Source of the DNA: Pomacea canaliculata
Taxonomy: Eukaryota; Mollusca; Gastropoda; Architaenioglossa; Ampullariidae
Assembly: GCF_003073045.1 (NCBI RefSeq)
Contig: NC_037595.1
Coordinates: forward strand, 6,002,227-6,066,226
Direction of reading: 5' to 3'
DNA length: 64,000 nucleotides
In this document: piece by piece, positions 12,790-24,380 of the stretch
How the letters are laid out: each line of letters opens with the position of its first letter
Position numbering within the stretch: position 1 is the stretch's first letter
Notes under the pieces: model-generated
Seen by the model: only the letters and a program-made list of their open reading frames with translations
Told to the model about the DNA's origin: nothing
Database searches by the model: none
Translations under genes and position numbers: made by a program

Positions 12790-12955
12790 TATAGAAACGG
12801 CCGGTTGTCTCAGTGAAGAACACACCATAACCGTCAGCGTCAGGACTGCAGTCAAAGATGTCGGTGAAGACAAGTCACCGTCATTCTGGATGACGGCAGC
12901 GTCGATGACACGTGACATTGCAGCTTTGTCGGGTATTGTAAATATTGGTACAACA
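12790..12955 (-). pseudogene. Relic exon 3 of a third secreted VWD/C8-like gene
   Basis: On the minus strand this stretch matches exon 3 of both secreted genes. It has the pyrimidine/ACAAT acceptor region, an LQC segment, then TDIFDCSPDADGYGVFFTE, which parallels TDIFNYTPEDDGLGVIFTE of copy A. The two matching parts are in different frames and the exon loses similarity before its normal end. No neighbouring exons of the same copy are visible, so it is a degraded remnant lying between the two intact genes. Confidence 0.75.
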
Positions 12956-13119
12956 GGACCCTTTTATTTCTATTTCTTTTTCTTCGTTCGTTTATTTTCT
13001 TGCAGGTTTTTTTTTTTTCTACTTCGTTCTGCTTTCTTTCTTCATATTGATTTTCTCTTTGTTTGACCTTTAAGTAATGATGAACATGCACCGGTTGTGG
13101 CTATGTCCGACAAGTAATT

Positions 13120-13276
13120 CATTGTATTACGACGCTTGTGTGTGACTTTTTCTCGGTCGGCCATATATAAAGGTGTCATATGAGGTATGGCGGAGTAGAG
13201 ATTTAAATTCACGACCCCCGATTCTAGATGTTGCAGTTACTGGCACTTTGCCCCCTGCGCTACCATCCGGCCAGGT
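13120..13276 (-). mobile_element. tRNA-derived SINE candidate
   Basis: On the minus strand, GGTAGCGCAGGGGGC resembles a pol III A box. About 45 bases later GGTCGTGAATTTAAA resembles a B box, and a short tRNA-unrelated tail follows. It lies just past the poly(A) region of copy B. Family membership is not established. Confidence 0.5.
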
Positions 13277-13388
13277 TGTCAGTAAGAATAAAGGTCAGAT
13301 GGGAAGAAAGACGTACCAGCCAAATTAATCATAATTGCGAGCTTTGATTGAATCAAAAGGCAAAAAAGTAATTCATAGATCAATTAAC

Positions 13389-13394
13389 TTTATT
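13389..13394 (-). terminator. Likely poly(A) signal of secreted gene B
   Basis: AATAAA on the minus strand lies about 350 bases past the stop of copy B, in a 3' flank alignable with that of copy A. Confidence 0.55.
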
Positions 13395-13744
13395 CAGAAG
13401 GCATGCACTTCTGTAAACATACATCAGAAAGCAAAAGCATCAAAGTAAAACACCCTCATAAGACTTTCAATCAGCACGACTGCAGGGCTAAAGTACTCCG
13501 GATAAACACTGCTCAGTACAATGCTCTTCTCTGAGACTTGTTTAATAAGAACAGGGGAACTTTTGCTCTTCTTTGGAGAAAAAGGACCGTCAGCAAACGC
13601 TGACACGTATGTCAGATTAGAAAACATGATCATCTAAATCAAAAGCGTAGATTTTTTTAGAGATGAAAAATTGTAGCTAAAATACACTAATGCAATTAAA
13701 ATTTGGGTGACATTATCGCTGCCAAATGTTGTGACTTCAACGGT

Positions 13745-16700
13745 TTAGGGACAGCTGTCACCCTCGCTGTCGTCCTTCAGTCGGTACGTGAGGCCGCTGT
13801 AACACTTGGACGCCTTCACCAGGCTCGTCAGAATCGGAAACTCGCGACAGTCGTCGATGGCTTCAGCCACCTTGTCACAGCTTTTATTTGGGTCCTTGGG
13901 TGGTGCTCCACTACACATCCAATCCACACAATTCTGCAAGTCGAGTGAGACAAACGCTTTTGATTACGATTAGAAGAATAACAAAATCAAATGTGTTAAC
14001 GGTGTTTAATTCACGATCTAGCACACTGAGCACCTCGATATAGAGTTCAACGAACAGACTGTCGTCAAAATCGTTTTTTTCATTCGGCATCAAACTTTTT
14101 TTCACCCCTTTGGGAATGTGTTTTTATGATTGTTTCCTGCATAGTAACAGTATTATCATACAGCTGTACAGTGCGTGAAACTCACGGCAAAGATTTCGAT
14201 GGGTGGGAAGGTGTACTTGGTCAGACACTTGCGGTGACCTTTCTCACCCACGATCATCCAGCACGCGGCGATGGTCCTTTCTCTCGCTGCGTCGTCGGGA
14301 CAGAGGTTGACGAGCTTGTCCTGGCTGACTAAGCAGAAGTCTTCGAGTCTGTTACAAGTGCAAGGGAAACAATAAGAGGGAGCTGGCAAGTGTCCCCTTC
14401 TGCTCAGTGTGTGGGCATGAGTGCTCGTCATCGAATCCTAGTTGGGCGCCGTTTTTTAATCGAACTACGGGTTAAACCTCAGTTTGAGATACTACTTCCA
14501 AAAATTGGAACGAATACCTCCTCCCTTTTTTTCGTTCTCATGTCAAACGTCATCATGTACATAAAGAGGTCAAACTCGCGATGTCACGTTTGCACGACTT
14601 ACGATCCCAGTTCTATTGGCTGAGGCCTTGACAAGGTAAATATAATTATTCATGTACAATACTGATATGTGCGTTTGACATTTGCACAGTAAGGTCTCCA
14701 CGCTTAGATCGCAAGAACAGAAGGGGCTTAATAGGTAAGACTTGGGGAAATGTCTTGCCCTCACCCACTCACTAGGAAAAACATTACACCCTACGAGACC
14801 CGTAAGACCTCTCGACAATAGGAGAATAACAGCTGTGGTTCACACAACTATTTTAGTCAGTCGGGGCAGGCATTATCACTGACCAACAAATACGGTTTGT
14901 AAAAAAAAAAAAGAAGATGAAAAATGTTTCCTGGAAGATATCATGGTGTGGGTACTGAAACTCGCAGTAGTTAATAGTTATAGTTAACGTGTATGACGTC
15001 CTCCTGACTGTCATTGTCGTCATTCTGTCATTTAAAGACTAACGACTAAGATGGAGAATGCTTCCTTCCCAAGGAGGAATTAATACTTACTGCTCGTATT
15101 GGACAGTCTGTGAATTATTGAGTGCGTCGAGCAAAACAGTGGCTACGTCGTCTGACCATTGAGTGAAGCCAGCAGTCCTGTCCTTCAGAACGTTTTTACT
15201 GGTATTTCCTGTATGAAACACACAAAACACATGAAACACATATGAAACACACAAAACACACACGAAACACACACACATCTTACTGATAATAATTAACGGC
15301 AATTTTTTTTTCCTTTTGCCGATACAGTACAGTTTTGCAGATACAGTAAAGTTAAGGAAATTAGTTGTGGTACCCAGGGTAGTGATCACTGGCCTGACCG
15401 ATCTGTAAGTTGCAGCCTCGACTTAAATACAAGCCTTGAGTATACAAGTATTTCAAAGCATCCTATGTGGAAATCTTTCTCACCACAGAGCTGCTCAGGA
15501 TACGGAACTAGTGGAACGCTGTCATCATTGCAAGTGAAGGACCAGTCAGAAGACTTGAATCTACTGCCTTTAAACTGATACAGCCCGAAGCTGAATGACC
15601 AGGTATTTTGTTTCTCAGTGAAGACCACACCAAGGCCGTCATCTTCGGGAGTGTAGTTAAAGATGTCGGCGAACTCAAGATCGCCGTCCTTCTTCACGAT
15701 CGGCAGAAGGGTTGTCGACCCCTCGCATTTCAACTCAGTCAGGTACTGTGAATAATAATACGACGAGGTGAGTAGAACTGGAACTCATCCCAAAAATGAC
15801 AAACCACTAACACATGAAAGTATTCTTTTTTTTATTGATTTCAATCTTTTCTGTCCCTGTCTCTCTAGCACTTGTGAGCTTGAGCATTGCCAGTGTAGAT
15901 GTCATGTATCCCTTATCCCTACCACAATAATGAGACTATTCTCGAAAAAAACTATCTCTTTTAAATTACTTTTCAGTTTTTTATATACATAAACTGACAG
16001 AAGGAAAAAATAATACCTAACCCATGTTTAAACAATCTAGTCATCTAATGTGGGTTATTTTGACGTTGATTTAAGAAGTAAAAAAAAAACCCAAACAAAT
16101 ACGCTTTTTTATTTTTAAAAAATGTTAAACTTCTTTTTCTCAAATAATGTTTTTTGTCTTGTACTTGTAGAAATATTTTTCAAGTTTCTTAAATTGCATA
16201 TTTCTTTTAAAGTTGCTTGATCGATAAAAGTCCTTGTGGTTTCTTACTTTGCCGGCGATCTTGTAGCTGGTGCGGAACTCGAGGAACTTGCCGTCGGAGA
16301 TCCTCTTGACACCCAACCAGGCCGTGGCAGAGAGGTAATCCACGCCGTTAAAGGTGATACCTGGGGTGACGTTGATGATGTAGTCACCGCATTGCTGATC
16401 CTTGATGGCATTGTACTTGCAGGGCAGCTCCACCCTGGCTCTGTAGCCGTTAAACTGCTCCAGTCGGTTGCCATACTCAGAGCGACAGGTGAACGCCGCT
16501 CTCCCTGTGTGACGTAACACACAAGCATGTCACATAAGCTCACGCGTCACGTTATTGCTGTTGTAGCTATAATTGTTTTTAGTATTAATTTAGTATTAAT
16601 ATTTCGACTTGTACTGCGGGTTCTTAGAAGCTACAATATAGGATAATATCTGAAATTATTAGCAAACTCCATGCCAAGGGCAAGCGTTCCGGTGGCGCAA

Positions 16701-17243
16701 CGGTTAGCGCTGTTAGCGCCTGTCACCAATACAGTGAAGGTTGGCTGCCCTGAGTTCATTTCTCGTCTCGGGCACGCTGATCTTTCTCTGCACGTGACAT
16801 CTGTTTACAGGGCTGGCTGCTTGCCGTAATATAGCCTTAGTTGCTGACACGGCGTAAAACACCAATCCATCCCCCCCCCCCATGCCAATGTTCCTCTTGC
16901 TATGGAACACAGCTTTTTCCTAAGCCCTCAACCCCGTTATTCTCACCACCACTGCATGTTGCTGCCATACATTGTGAGCAAGCGAGAGATCGGAAAAATA
17001 GTACAAAGAGAAAAGAGAAACGCTTATGCATTTGCTAATTTACTAATTAGTGAGTAAGTATCATTGGTTGGTGGAGTAAGTGGAGGAATGAGCTAGCATG
17101 ACTTTTCTGGTGCTTTTAATCCCACGTCACCTGTGTCAATTCCCCTCCCCTCCCACTCCATAGCCACAAACCATTCGTTATGCTTTTTACTCACCACCGA
17201 CAAAAGCCACTGCGGCTAGAAGAAAAAGAAATCCCCCTCTCAT
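13745..17243 (-). CDS. Secreted VWD/C8-like protein, copy B (6 coding exons)
   Basis: The exon plan matches copy A: 17195-17243, 16248-16504, 15484-15745, 15091-15208, 14186-14348 and 13745-13933. All phases agree, giving 345 residues. Exons 2-6 keep the same lengths as copy A (257, 262, 118, 163, 189 bases); exon 1 is one codon shorter. The signal peptide is MRGGFLFLLAAVAFVG, and all cysteines of copy A are kept, including the eight of the C8-like module. Most changes are conservative (for example CLSEFGNRLVQ becomes CRSEYGNRLEQ). The end of exon 4 is the most diverged part: ITYDVFRNPKITQYEK against VLLDALNNSQTVQYEQ. Both copies look functional. Intron 1 carries a SINE-like insertion. The function is unknown; extracellular action is inferred from the signal peptide and disulphide-rich design. 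Confidence 0.85.
16685..16880 (+). mobile_element. tRNA-derived SINE in intron 1 of secreted gene B
   Basis: TGGCGCAACGG near 16692 fits a pol III A box. GAGTTCATTTCTC near 16753 fits a B box. A non-tRNA body ends in GACACGGCGTAAAACACC, then a C run. The equivalent intron of copy A lacks it, so it inserted after the duplication or was lost from copy A. Confidence 0.6.
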
Positions 17244-17514
17244 GGTTGTCTGTAAGAAATCTGCTCTGCAACCAAACAAAACAGCAAGAGAAAAATTTAA
17301 AGGCCACACGACATGAAATAAAACTTAGTTTGAGTGTTCTTTAGCCTTAAAGACTGAATCTTTTACAGACTGCACAAGGATAGCTAGAGGTTCACAGTTT
17401 AAGAAGTTATCACGAAAGAAAGTCCTTCAAAAAACAAACAAACAAACAAACAAACAAACAAAAAACACCAGTCTCACAGTGATCAAAGCCCCACACATTC
17501 ACAGTGGTACTCAC

Positions 17515-17622
17515 GTGTCACGGGGTTTCTCCCGTAGACGTGGTTTCACGAGATTCAGACTTGTCTTTGCTTCCCTCGTTTCAGGATCTGTTCTCGACAG
17601 CGGAACGGCTCGATTTTTATAC
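17515..17622 (-). promoter_or_regulatory. Promoter and 5'UTR exon of secreted gene B
   Basis: The TATA box GTATAAAAATCG (minus strand) lies at 17611-17622. CTGTCGAGAACAG follows in the start region, and a 5'UTR exon ends at 17515 with donor ACAC|gtgagt. The layout is the same as at copy A. Upstream, CCAGCTGT and GAAAAGTAAAT are kept in order, so the proximal promoter was duplicated intact. Confidence 0.75.
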
Positions 17623-18717
17623 TACTTGGCGACAAAAACAAAACAAAAACAACACTACAGTATGAGGATTTACTTTTCATACAGTCACAGCTGGCAGTTG
17701 CATACATCGTACTAGTATTATCAAATCGTCAGCAATGTTCACTCCCATCTTAGCTGACCTCCTCCCTACCACAACAATGACTACCTCGCCCTTCATTGTC
17801 CCCCGACGCTCCCAGATTTTCTTTCTCCTTAACTTGTTTACTTGCTTTTCTCTTAGTCTTCTAACACACAAACAGCCACGTTTCATCTGCCCTCGTCTTG
17901 TAAGGAATCCAGAGCTTAGTATAGTTGTCCTCGCTCCTTTCTTGTAAGAGGTCAAGAGAACTGAAGTCGTTCAGAGTCTGGTGTCCATTCGAAATTAAAG
18001 TTCTCACTAAGTATAGCACATATGTAAAATGTAAAGATTGCTAAGAACTATACAGATTTCGGCGGAAATTAAAAATTAAATGTTATAATGACCATCTGCA
18101 TTCATGTGCGTGTCCTATCCAGAAGTCATTTGTATGTTTCATTTGACAATAAACCGATATGAAACATTTATGCCAGTTTATTGCTTTTAATTATATTTTT
18201 AAATGGGATAATAGACTTATGTAATTAGGTGTTGATGTTAATACTATAGTCATAAACTACTTTAGACTGAAAACAGTGACCAACAATACTCGTTTTTCTC
18301 TTCATAGAACAAACGATTCGTGTTATAGTGCTATAATTTGTTTCTTGCTATCTGTAATATTTGATATATTTTCCTCGATTAATTTCCTTTCGTCATATTC
18401 CCAGTCTCGATATCTACCACAGATCAGTTCGTGTCAGACCAAAGACATGACATGTTATGTGGTGTTTTAAATAACAAGGGAAAGACTACATTACAAATGG
18501 CGGATATAAAGGGTTAAAGATACATTATAGAGCTTCGAGTGACTAGTGTGTTCCATAAGAGCAGGAACGGGAAAATTTGTATTGATGATTATTTTGAGAT
18601 TGGTAGTTGTTCCTGTGAGACAAGTAACGCCGCGGTCTCCAAATCACGCTTGTTACGCGTCTAATCACGGTAAAGCCTTCTAGAAATGAATTAGAACCGT
18701 GAACTAACAGTGTAGAG

Positions 18718-19171
18718 CAGAGATGGGCAAAGTTTTCTTTTTGCTGGATGATCTCGAAATTGTAAGCTATGTGGCAGGCCGGTAAAAGACCAAAATCCCA
18801 CGTCACGTGACTACACAACAAACCTAGCAATGATGGAATGGACAACAAATAACGGCGCTCACTTACCGAATCTATTGTGTAAAGTGAAACTGTTTGAGTT
18901 TGCTAACAATAAAACTTTAAAACCAGCCTTTGCTTCCAAAGCAGTCGCCCCCGATGTTCTCTAACGACTCCACCAGACATGTCTGCCTGTTATTTTATAT
19001 TTTTGTACATTGTCTGTGTTAGAATGTTACGGACTGCCGATGTCTAATTCTGTTGTACTTGATAAGTTAAATTTTAATCAAATTAACCTGAACAGAGAAA
19101 TGAAAACAAGTGCATTTGACATTTGGCAGACGGGCCAAAGACGTCCGTGGGCAGTAGTTTGCCCTCCCCTG
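18718..19171. mobile_element. hAT-type MITE with partial 8-bp target duplication
   Basis: The left end CAGAGATGGGCAAAG pairs with the right end, which reads CAGGGGAGGGCAAAC in reverse complement. The flanking octamers GTGTAGAG and ATGTAGAT share the central TGTAGA. This fits an older hAT insertion whose duplication has drifted. No transposase frame is seen. It lies in the duplicated flank of copy B and has no counterpart at the same place in copy A. Confidence 0.75.
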
Positions 19172-19189
19172 ATGTAGATACACATTTTG

Positions 19190-19345
19190 TTTCAGTAAAA
19201 TTTGTTTCCTATAAAACTTTCACTTAAAAGCAGACAGATGTTTAACCTTGGAAGTCGATCAGTCATTTCTATCGTCGAAGATGTGACTACATTTGGCGAT
19301 GTTTTCGTGTGACCTTCATGTCACATCGGTAGAAATGTTTGTTCG
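19190..19345. repeat. Duplicated non-coding block, partner at 10975-11130
   Basis: This is the copy-B version of the block at 10975-11130, with the same order of matching words. It begins about 20 bases after the hAT element. Similarity ends near 19345, which sets the edge of the duplicated segment. Confidence 0.8.
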
Positions 19346-19667
19346 CTTGAGAAGGGCGTTGTCTGAGAGTGAAGTGTGTTTACATCTACCCACCTGTGAC
19401 CATTTGTGTATGAATTCTCAGCCCTAAAACCCAACTGACGTAGCGGAAGAAGTGAGCATTAATGATCGGGGCCGAGAAACAGCTTCGGTGGGGTTTTGTT
19501 CTACTGTCAGGGCCTTCTTAATAGATGATTTATTGCCGCATATACGGCTTGGTTTTGCAAAAGCTTAACTTTCTATTTACGCATAAATTTGCTTCAGGTA
19601 AACATTCACAATATGTTCGGTTAAGGAGCTCCTTCAGGCAAGAGTCTGTGCCTCTGAACAATTCCAA

Positions 19668-20453
19668 GTTTGTTTGCTTGTTTGCTTGTTTGCTTTGTTT
19701 GTTTGTTTGTTTGTTTGTTTGTTTGTTTGTTTTGAATTTATTTCTATTTAGTGTGAAATGAAAAGGACCGACGATCAACATCTCAGGATTCTTGCAGCAA
19801 ATGTGAGTTAAATAGAATGTCCCCATCCTCTTATATTGTTTAGCATCTCTAAGTGCAATTTATGTTTAATTCATAACAGAAATGAACGAGAACACGAGCA
19901 TGCACTTGATTACTCACAAACCTGCGCGCGCACACACACAAACAAACACACCGTTCTTGTGCTTCCTGGACTTTATTGTTGTGCCAAGACATCCACAAAT
20001 AAACAATTTTAATTCTTTCTGGCCAGTGGGAACACAATTGCGCTGCAGTTAAGTGTGACGGTTTTTTTGCCCCTGTGAGATCCCAAAGCAACATCAGATC
20101 TTCCCGTGATCCCGGGAAAGAATACAAATAAATTGATGTAGACTGCAAACTTGATTGTCAGGTGAAGATCGCTTTAACCTGAATGGTGTCGGCAGCCTCC
20201 TGCCATTGTTTTCGGTGAACTTACTGCGGGTTGCCAGCCATTATTACTGACTGCTGCAAGAGTTTGATTGATGATTCAAAAGGTGATGTCTTTCATGGCG
20301 CCAGTAAGGCTTGCCTGCTTATGATCGATGTCAAATTAATTTGAAACATGTTTTTCTTGTATGTCTCTTTATGTTTTTGAATTGTTTATCTTGTTCTTTT
20401 TGTTTGTTTGTTTGTTTGTTTGTTTGTTTGTTTGTTTGTTTGTTTGTTTGTTT
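19668..20453. repeat. Two TTTG microsatellites in a gene-free stretch
   Basis: (TTTG)n tracts lie at about 19668-19733 and 20397-20453. A shorter CAAA tract lies at about 17430-17462 in the 5'UTR intron of copy B. Between the two TTTG tracts I see no gene. Open frames reading KQTNKQTN or FVCLFVCL are translations of the repeat. Confidence 0.85.
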
Positions 20454-20638
20454 TATCGGCTTGCCTGTATAGTTTGGATAATTTTCGCTTGTTCAATATC
20501 TAGTTGCTTACTTTAGTCCGCTGCTCTTACTGCTTGATTGATTGTTTGTGCTGCTTAAATGTTTGCTTATTTCGGTTATTTTCCTGCTTCATGTTTGTTT
20601 GCTTCCTTAATCCGCTCCGACATCATGGCCTCTGCGGG

Positions 20639-23600
20639 CTAACGTCGTGAGCTGTGTTTGTCCCTCTGTATAATGGAGCGCTCCAAGCGGTTCTTCCATC
20701 CACGCGCCCTACGAACCAGGCGCCGCGAAAAGTTCCAGGGACTTCGCCTGGTGGACAGACGCCCCTCAGTCCTGTCCATCCCTGTCGCATCCTCACCATC
20801 TCCAGTGCCGCCCTTGATCGCGGTAATACCGATGACGCCGTGCCAAGCTCTTCTGTGCGCTTGTGCGGGGATGGTAATGTACCTCCTTGACGTCAGCATC
20901 CAGACAGTGTGGTCGCCGAGCGCCATGAGGTCCATGGCAGGCCATTCTGAGCGCGTGGCGGCACTTCCGGTGGCAGACTGGCTGGGATCCTGAAAAAATT
21001 AATTTCTCAACCAATTCAAGAGTTTAATCGATTGAAAATACACTTGATAGTCATTCAACGATAACAGCAGTAAAGCTTTTTCCAGAACGCCCGGTTTTGT
21101 TTGCGCATGAGCTTTGGGTGATTTCCAGAGAATCAGCCAAGCACGTTGAATATTCTAGCAGTAAATATACTGATACTAGTACTTATTCAAATAACAGAAG
21201 AAGTGTGTCCTGAAAGACGATGGCATTTAATTTAGTTGCGAGGTAAGAAATTGGACTTTGTAACTCACCTGGCCTGGCAACATCTGAAGACGATCCGAGA
21301 TGGCGATGAGCGCAGGTGAGCCTCCGTCAGTGCTGACGTTGTTGCTGCTGTTATTGTTGTTGTTCAAACAACGCAGTGACCGACGTAGGTCGTGGCAGGG
21401 AGACTGGCCGATTGCAGGGAACCGACCGGGTTTGGGGTTCATGAGCGAAGTCTCCACCCGCGTGTCGAGATTGTTGCCTGAACGCTGCTCACAAGCAGGT
21501 ATTTCTAGGCAAATGTTGAGGGTGCAGCTGTTGTTGTTGCTGCAATTGCAGCTGGTGCTGTTGCAGCTGCTACTAGTGTAGCTGCTGCAGCTGCAACTGC
21601 TGGAACTACAGTTGCAGCAGCAGCTGCTGCTTCTACTGTTGCATCCGTGCTCTTCTGGTAGCACCGGCTGTCTACAGGTATCGCACGCGGAGACGTGTCC
21701 TCGCGCAGTTCTCACGCATTTGTCGTTGTTTCTGGCATCGATGCTGTCGTCGCGGTTTTTGCTAGAAGGGGGACCCCCATCATCCTCAGTCCCGCGCAAG
21801 TTGCGAAAACGACGGGGCCGGTTGTAGCTGCGTCTGATGTGGTCATGTGACTGAGGACGAGAAAGATGATTCCATGATGTTCGAGGGTGGTTACGTTCGA
21901 GGGTGGTTACATTATCTCGCCTGCTAATGACACTTAAAAAAAGAGGTTATCAGTCTCTATTTTTTTTTTCTTGATATGGTTAAGTCCACTCGCTTGCTAA
22001 AGCAAGGGTTAAACATTGAAGTGATTGCGACTGAGAAGCTAGCTAGCCAGGATTACATGCCCCCGATCGACGAACATGCAGACTAAGACGACCTGATCGT
22101 TCTCTTTTGGGCTCACCCGATGGAGTTCACCAAGTTCTACCGGGTCAGTAGTGACCGTGTTGAGGAACTCGAAACGAAGCAGCATCATCTGCTGGATACG
22201 CCTAGGATGATGGAAGATGGCGATTGGTCCAAACTCGAAATCTCCGTGACGTGAGCGGCTGCTGTCAAGCACTTCCGGTGCCCCTGAAATAGCCACGGGG
22301 ATTATGCGACTACAGTATATCAGGTTGTAAACAGAAAATTTAAAGCAGATTTTTCAACTTTTTTCATTTCCTTATCAATACAGTAGTCTATACTTATGTA
22401 ATATTTATCTTTCTTTAGACAGACATGCCTTATAGACATATATTTAGCTACGTGTTTGTTTTGTTGCGTTCTACGCAACCACGCCGTCATCTTTCTGCGC
22501 TCATCTTTCTGCGCTCTCATGAGAAACTCCTGTACGCTCCTATTCTGCTTATACCATAATATACTTTCCTCGTCTCGTTTACTCAAGAGCTCAGCCAGTC
22601 AGCTACAGGAATGGAGTAGCAGACGAAATGTTCCCTTCGGAACCGGGTTCAGAGCTGATAGGGTCCCTCTTCGGCAAAAAAGTTAAAGAAACGAGTGGGA
22701 CAATCATTTTAGATGGAATAGTGAAAGGGGTGAGAGAACAAAGAACTCCCTGTACCTCTTTTGACACTGAGGTTGGATCGTCTGTGGCGCAGTGCGTTGA
22801 GCGAGATGAGGATGGACAGGGTGGGTTCCACACACTCCAGCCACACAGAGGCAGGCAGGCCGTCGATGAAAGGCTCCAGGCCGTCGATGCGCAGCACCTT
22901 GTCCAGTCCCTCTACCATCTCTTTGTCCCACAAGCGGTTCAGCTGCACGCACATGGCGCACTATTCTTCAGAGAGCGAGGTTAATGTGGAAGGGGATGAA
23001 AGAGGAGTGTGTCGGTGACGGGATAATGGCTGAGGTCAGTAAGATGTGTGGAGGATTCTCGTCGTGGTTATTGTGGGTTGTTCTGGCAGAAACTAGTACT
23101 CGCAATGGACTGTTCTTACAGTGGTCGGTACTGATTGACCCTGAGGTATGCTTTCATGGGATTGTTCTGTTTTACAACTATTGGTGTTATTATTGTTTTT
23201 GTTACCGCTGTTGATACCGTTGCTGCTTCTCACAGTCACCGACCTGCAGATAGTGGCGTCGCTTGCTGAGCGACTTGAGCTCTTCGTCGGAGAAGCCGTG
23301 ACAGATGCTGAGTACCGGGATGCTGGCAGCGGGGTCGCGGTACTCCAGCAGCCCCTCCTTCAGCAGGGCCCACTCCAGATCCCCCAAGAAGAAGCAGGGG
23401 CTCATCCACTCCCCGCTTCTACCGCTGGGGAGGCTCGTCCTGCCGACTTTGCCCTCCAAGCGCTTTGCCTTGCGTGGCCTCGCCCCTTCGCCGCTGTACG
23501 GGTCCAGCCAGCTCGTGTGCTCGATGTAGCCACTGCCGTGGTCGCTGCTGCCCTCAACATGACTTTTGCCGGAGAAACAGCCCAACAAACGACCTGCACC

Positions 23601-24380
23601 AAATTCTTGCAATGGATTTCTAACTCGTTTCCATGAAACTGTCTTTGTCACGCGCGCTCTAGGTCTTAGTTCGCATGCACTCGTACTTCGCAGACGCACG
23701 TCTTTTTATTATTTTTTTAAAATATCATCTAGATAGAAAATTAGCCAATGAAAACGCGCTGAAAAATTCTGTGCTGTTCTTTTTCTCAACCATTTTTTTT
23801 AAACCGGAGGTTGCGTCGTGTTCTGAAAGTGTGAACCAATCAGGAACCGCTACACATTCCTTAATGAAGTCATGAGCAGCTAAATTGTTTAAATGTCTGG
23901 TAATTTTATATAGACATTTTTTTTCTTCCCCAGGATGATGAATTGGACTTAAAATTATCAGCTAGCAGAAGCGCGTGAAGAGACACTACATCTTTGCCAG
24001 TTTGGCGATCTTCATTTTGCGAAAGGCTTGGTTCTGTATGTGTGTCGGAAGGTGGGAGGAGAGAAATTCACTGGGATGCTGAGAAATGGTATCCCATAAA
24101 CAATCACATAATGAAATCAGTCCATTGATTTGTAAGCTTTCTACGCCTTTAAAATGAGTGCACTGGCTCGTGATTGGCTCAACTGTAAGGTGGGAAAGAG
24201 GGTTGGGGTGTGAAATAGAGAGCAAGTGAGAGAGAGAGATGGAGAGTATACCTAGCCACTTGTGACGCTTGCGAGGAAGGTCTGGGGACCTGGTCATGCT
24301 CCGAGGACGGTGTTAGGAGGTCTGGAGCTGCGTGTACAGCAGCTGCAAGGTCTGCGGCATTCTTAGCGTGACAGGGACCG
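20639..24380 (-). CDS. Unrecognised multi-exon gene with Ser/Cys/Asn-rich region
   Basis: Phase-compatible exons on the minus strand: 24252-24380 (least sure), 23244-23619 (left edge uncertain), 22756-22960, 22117-22283, 21269-21850 and 20639-20989, ending in TAG. Together they code for about 600 residues. Introns are GT-AG, and the frames stay open across every junction from 23619 down. Notable segments are SICHGFSDEELKSLSKRRHY, then RLWDKEMVEGLDKVLRIDGL, then FGPIAIFHHPRRIQQMMLLR and HDHIRRSYNRPRRFRNLRG. The large fifth exon encodes a stretch dense in Ser, Cys and Asn from CAG/CTG-like repeats. The C-terminus is Arg-rich. I do not recognise a family. A first exon with ATG at 25013-25015 is possible, but its phase does not join the next exon. 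The 5' end is therefore unresolved. Confidence 0.5.

Noticed and set aside
19525-19826. Opposed open frames rich in CLFVCLFV or KQTNKQTN
   Set aside because: They are translations of a TTTG microsatellite.
21470-21680. Ser/Cys-rich stretch read as a metallothionein or conotoxin-like peptide
   Set aside because: It sits within a longer exon, has no signal peptide or cleavage signals, and its cysteines follow a trinucleotide-repeat pattern and not a fixed spacing.
22628-23636. Long plus-strand open frames at 22628-22984 and 23148-23636
   Set aside because: They lie antisense to minus-strand exons that have matched phases and splice sites; the plus-strand frames show no splice structure or family match.
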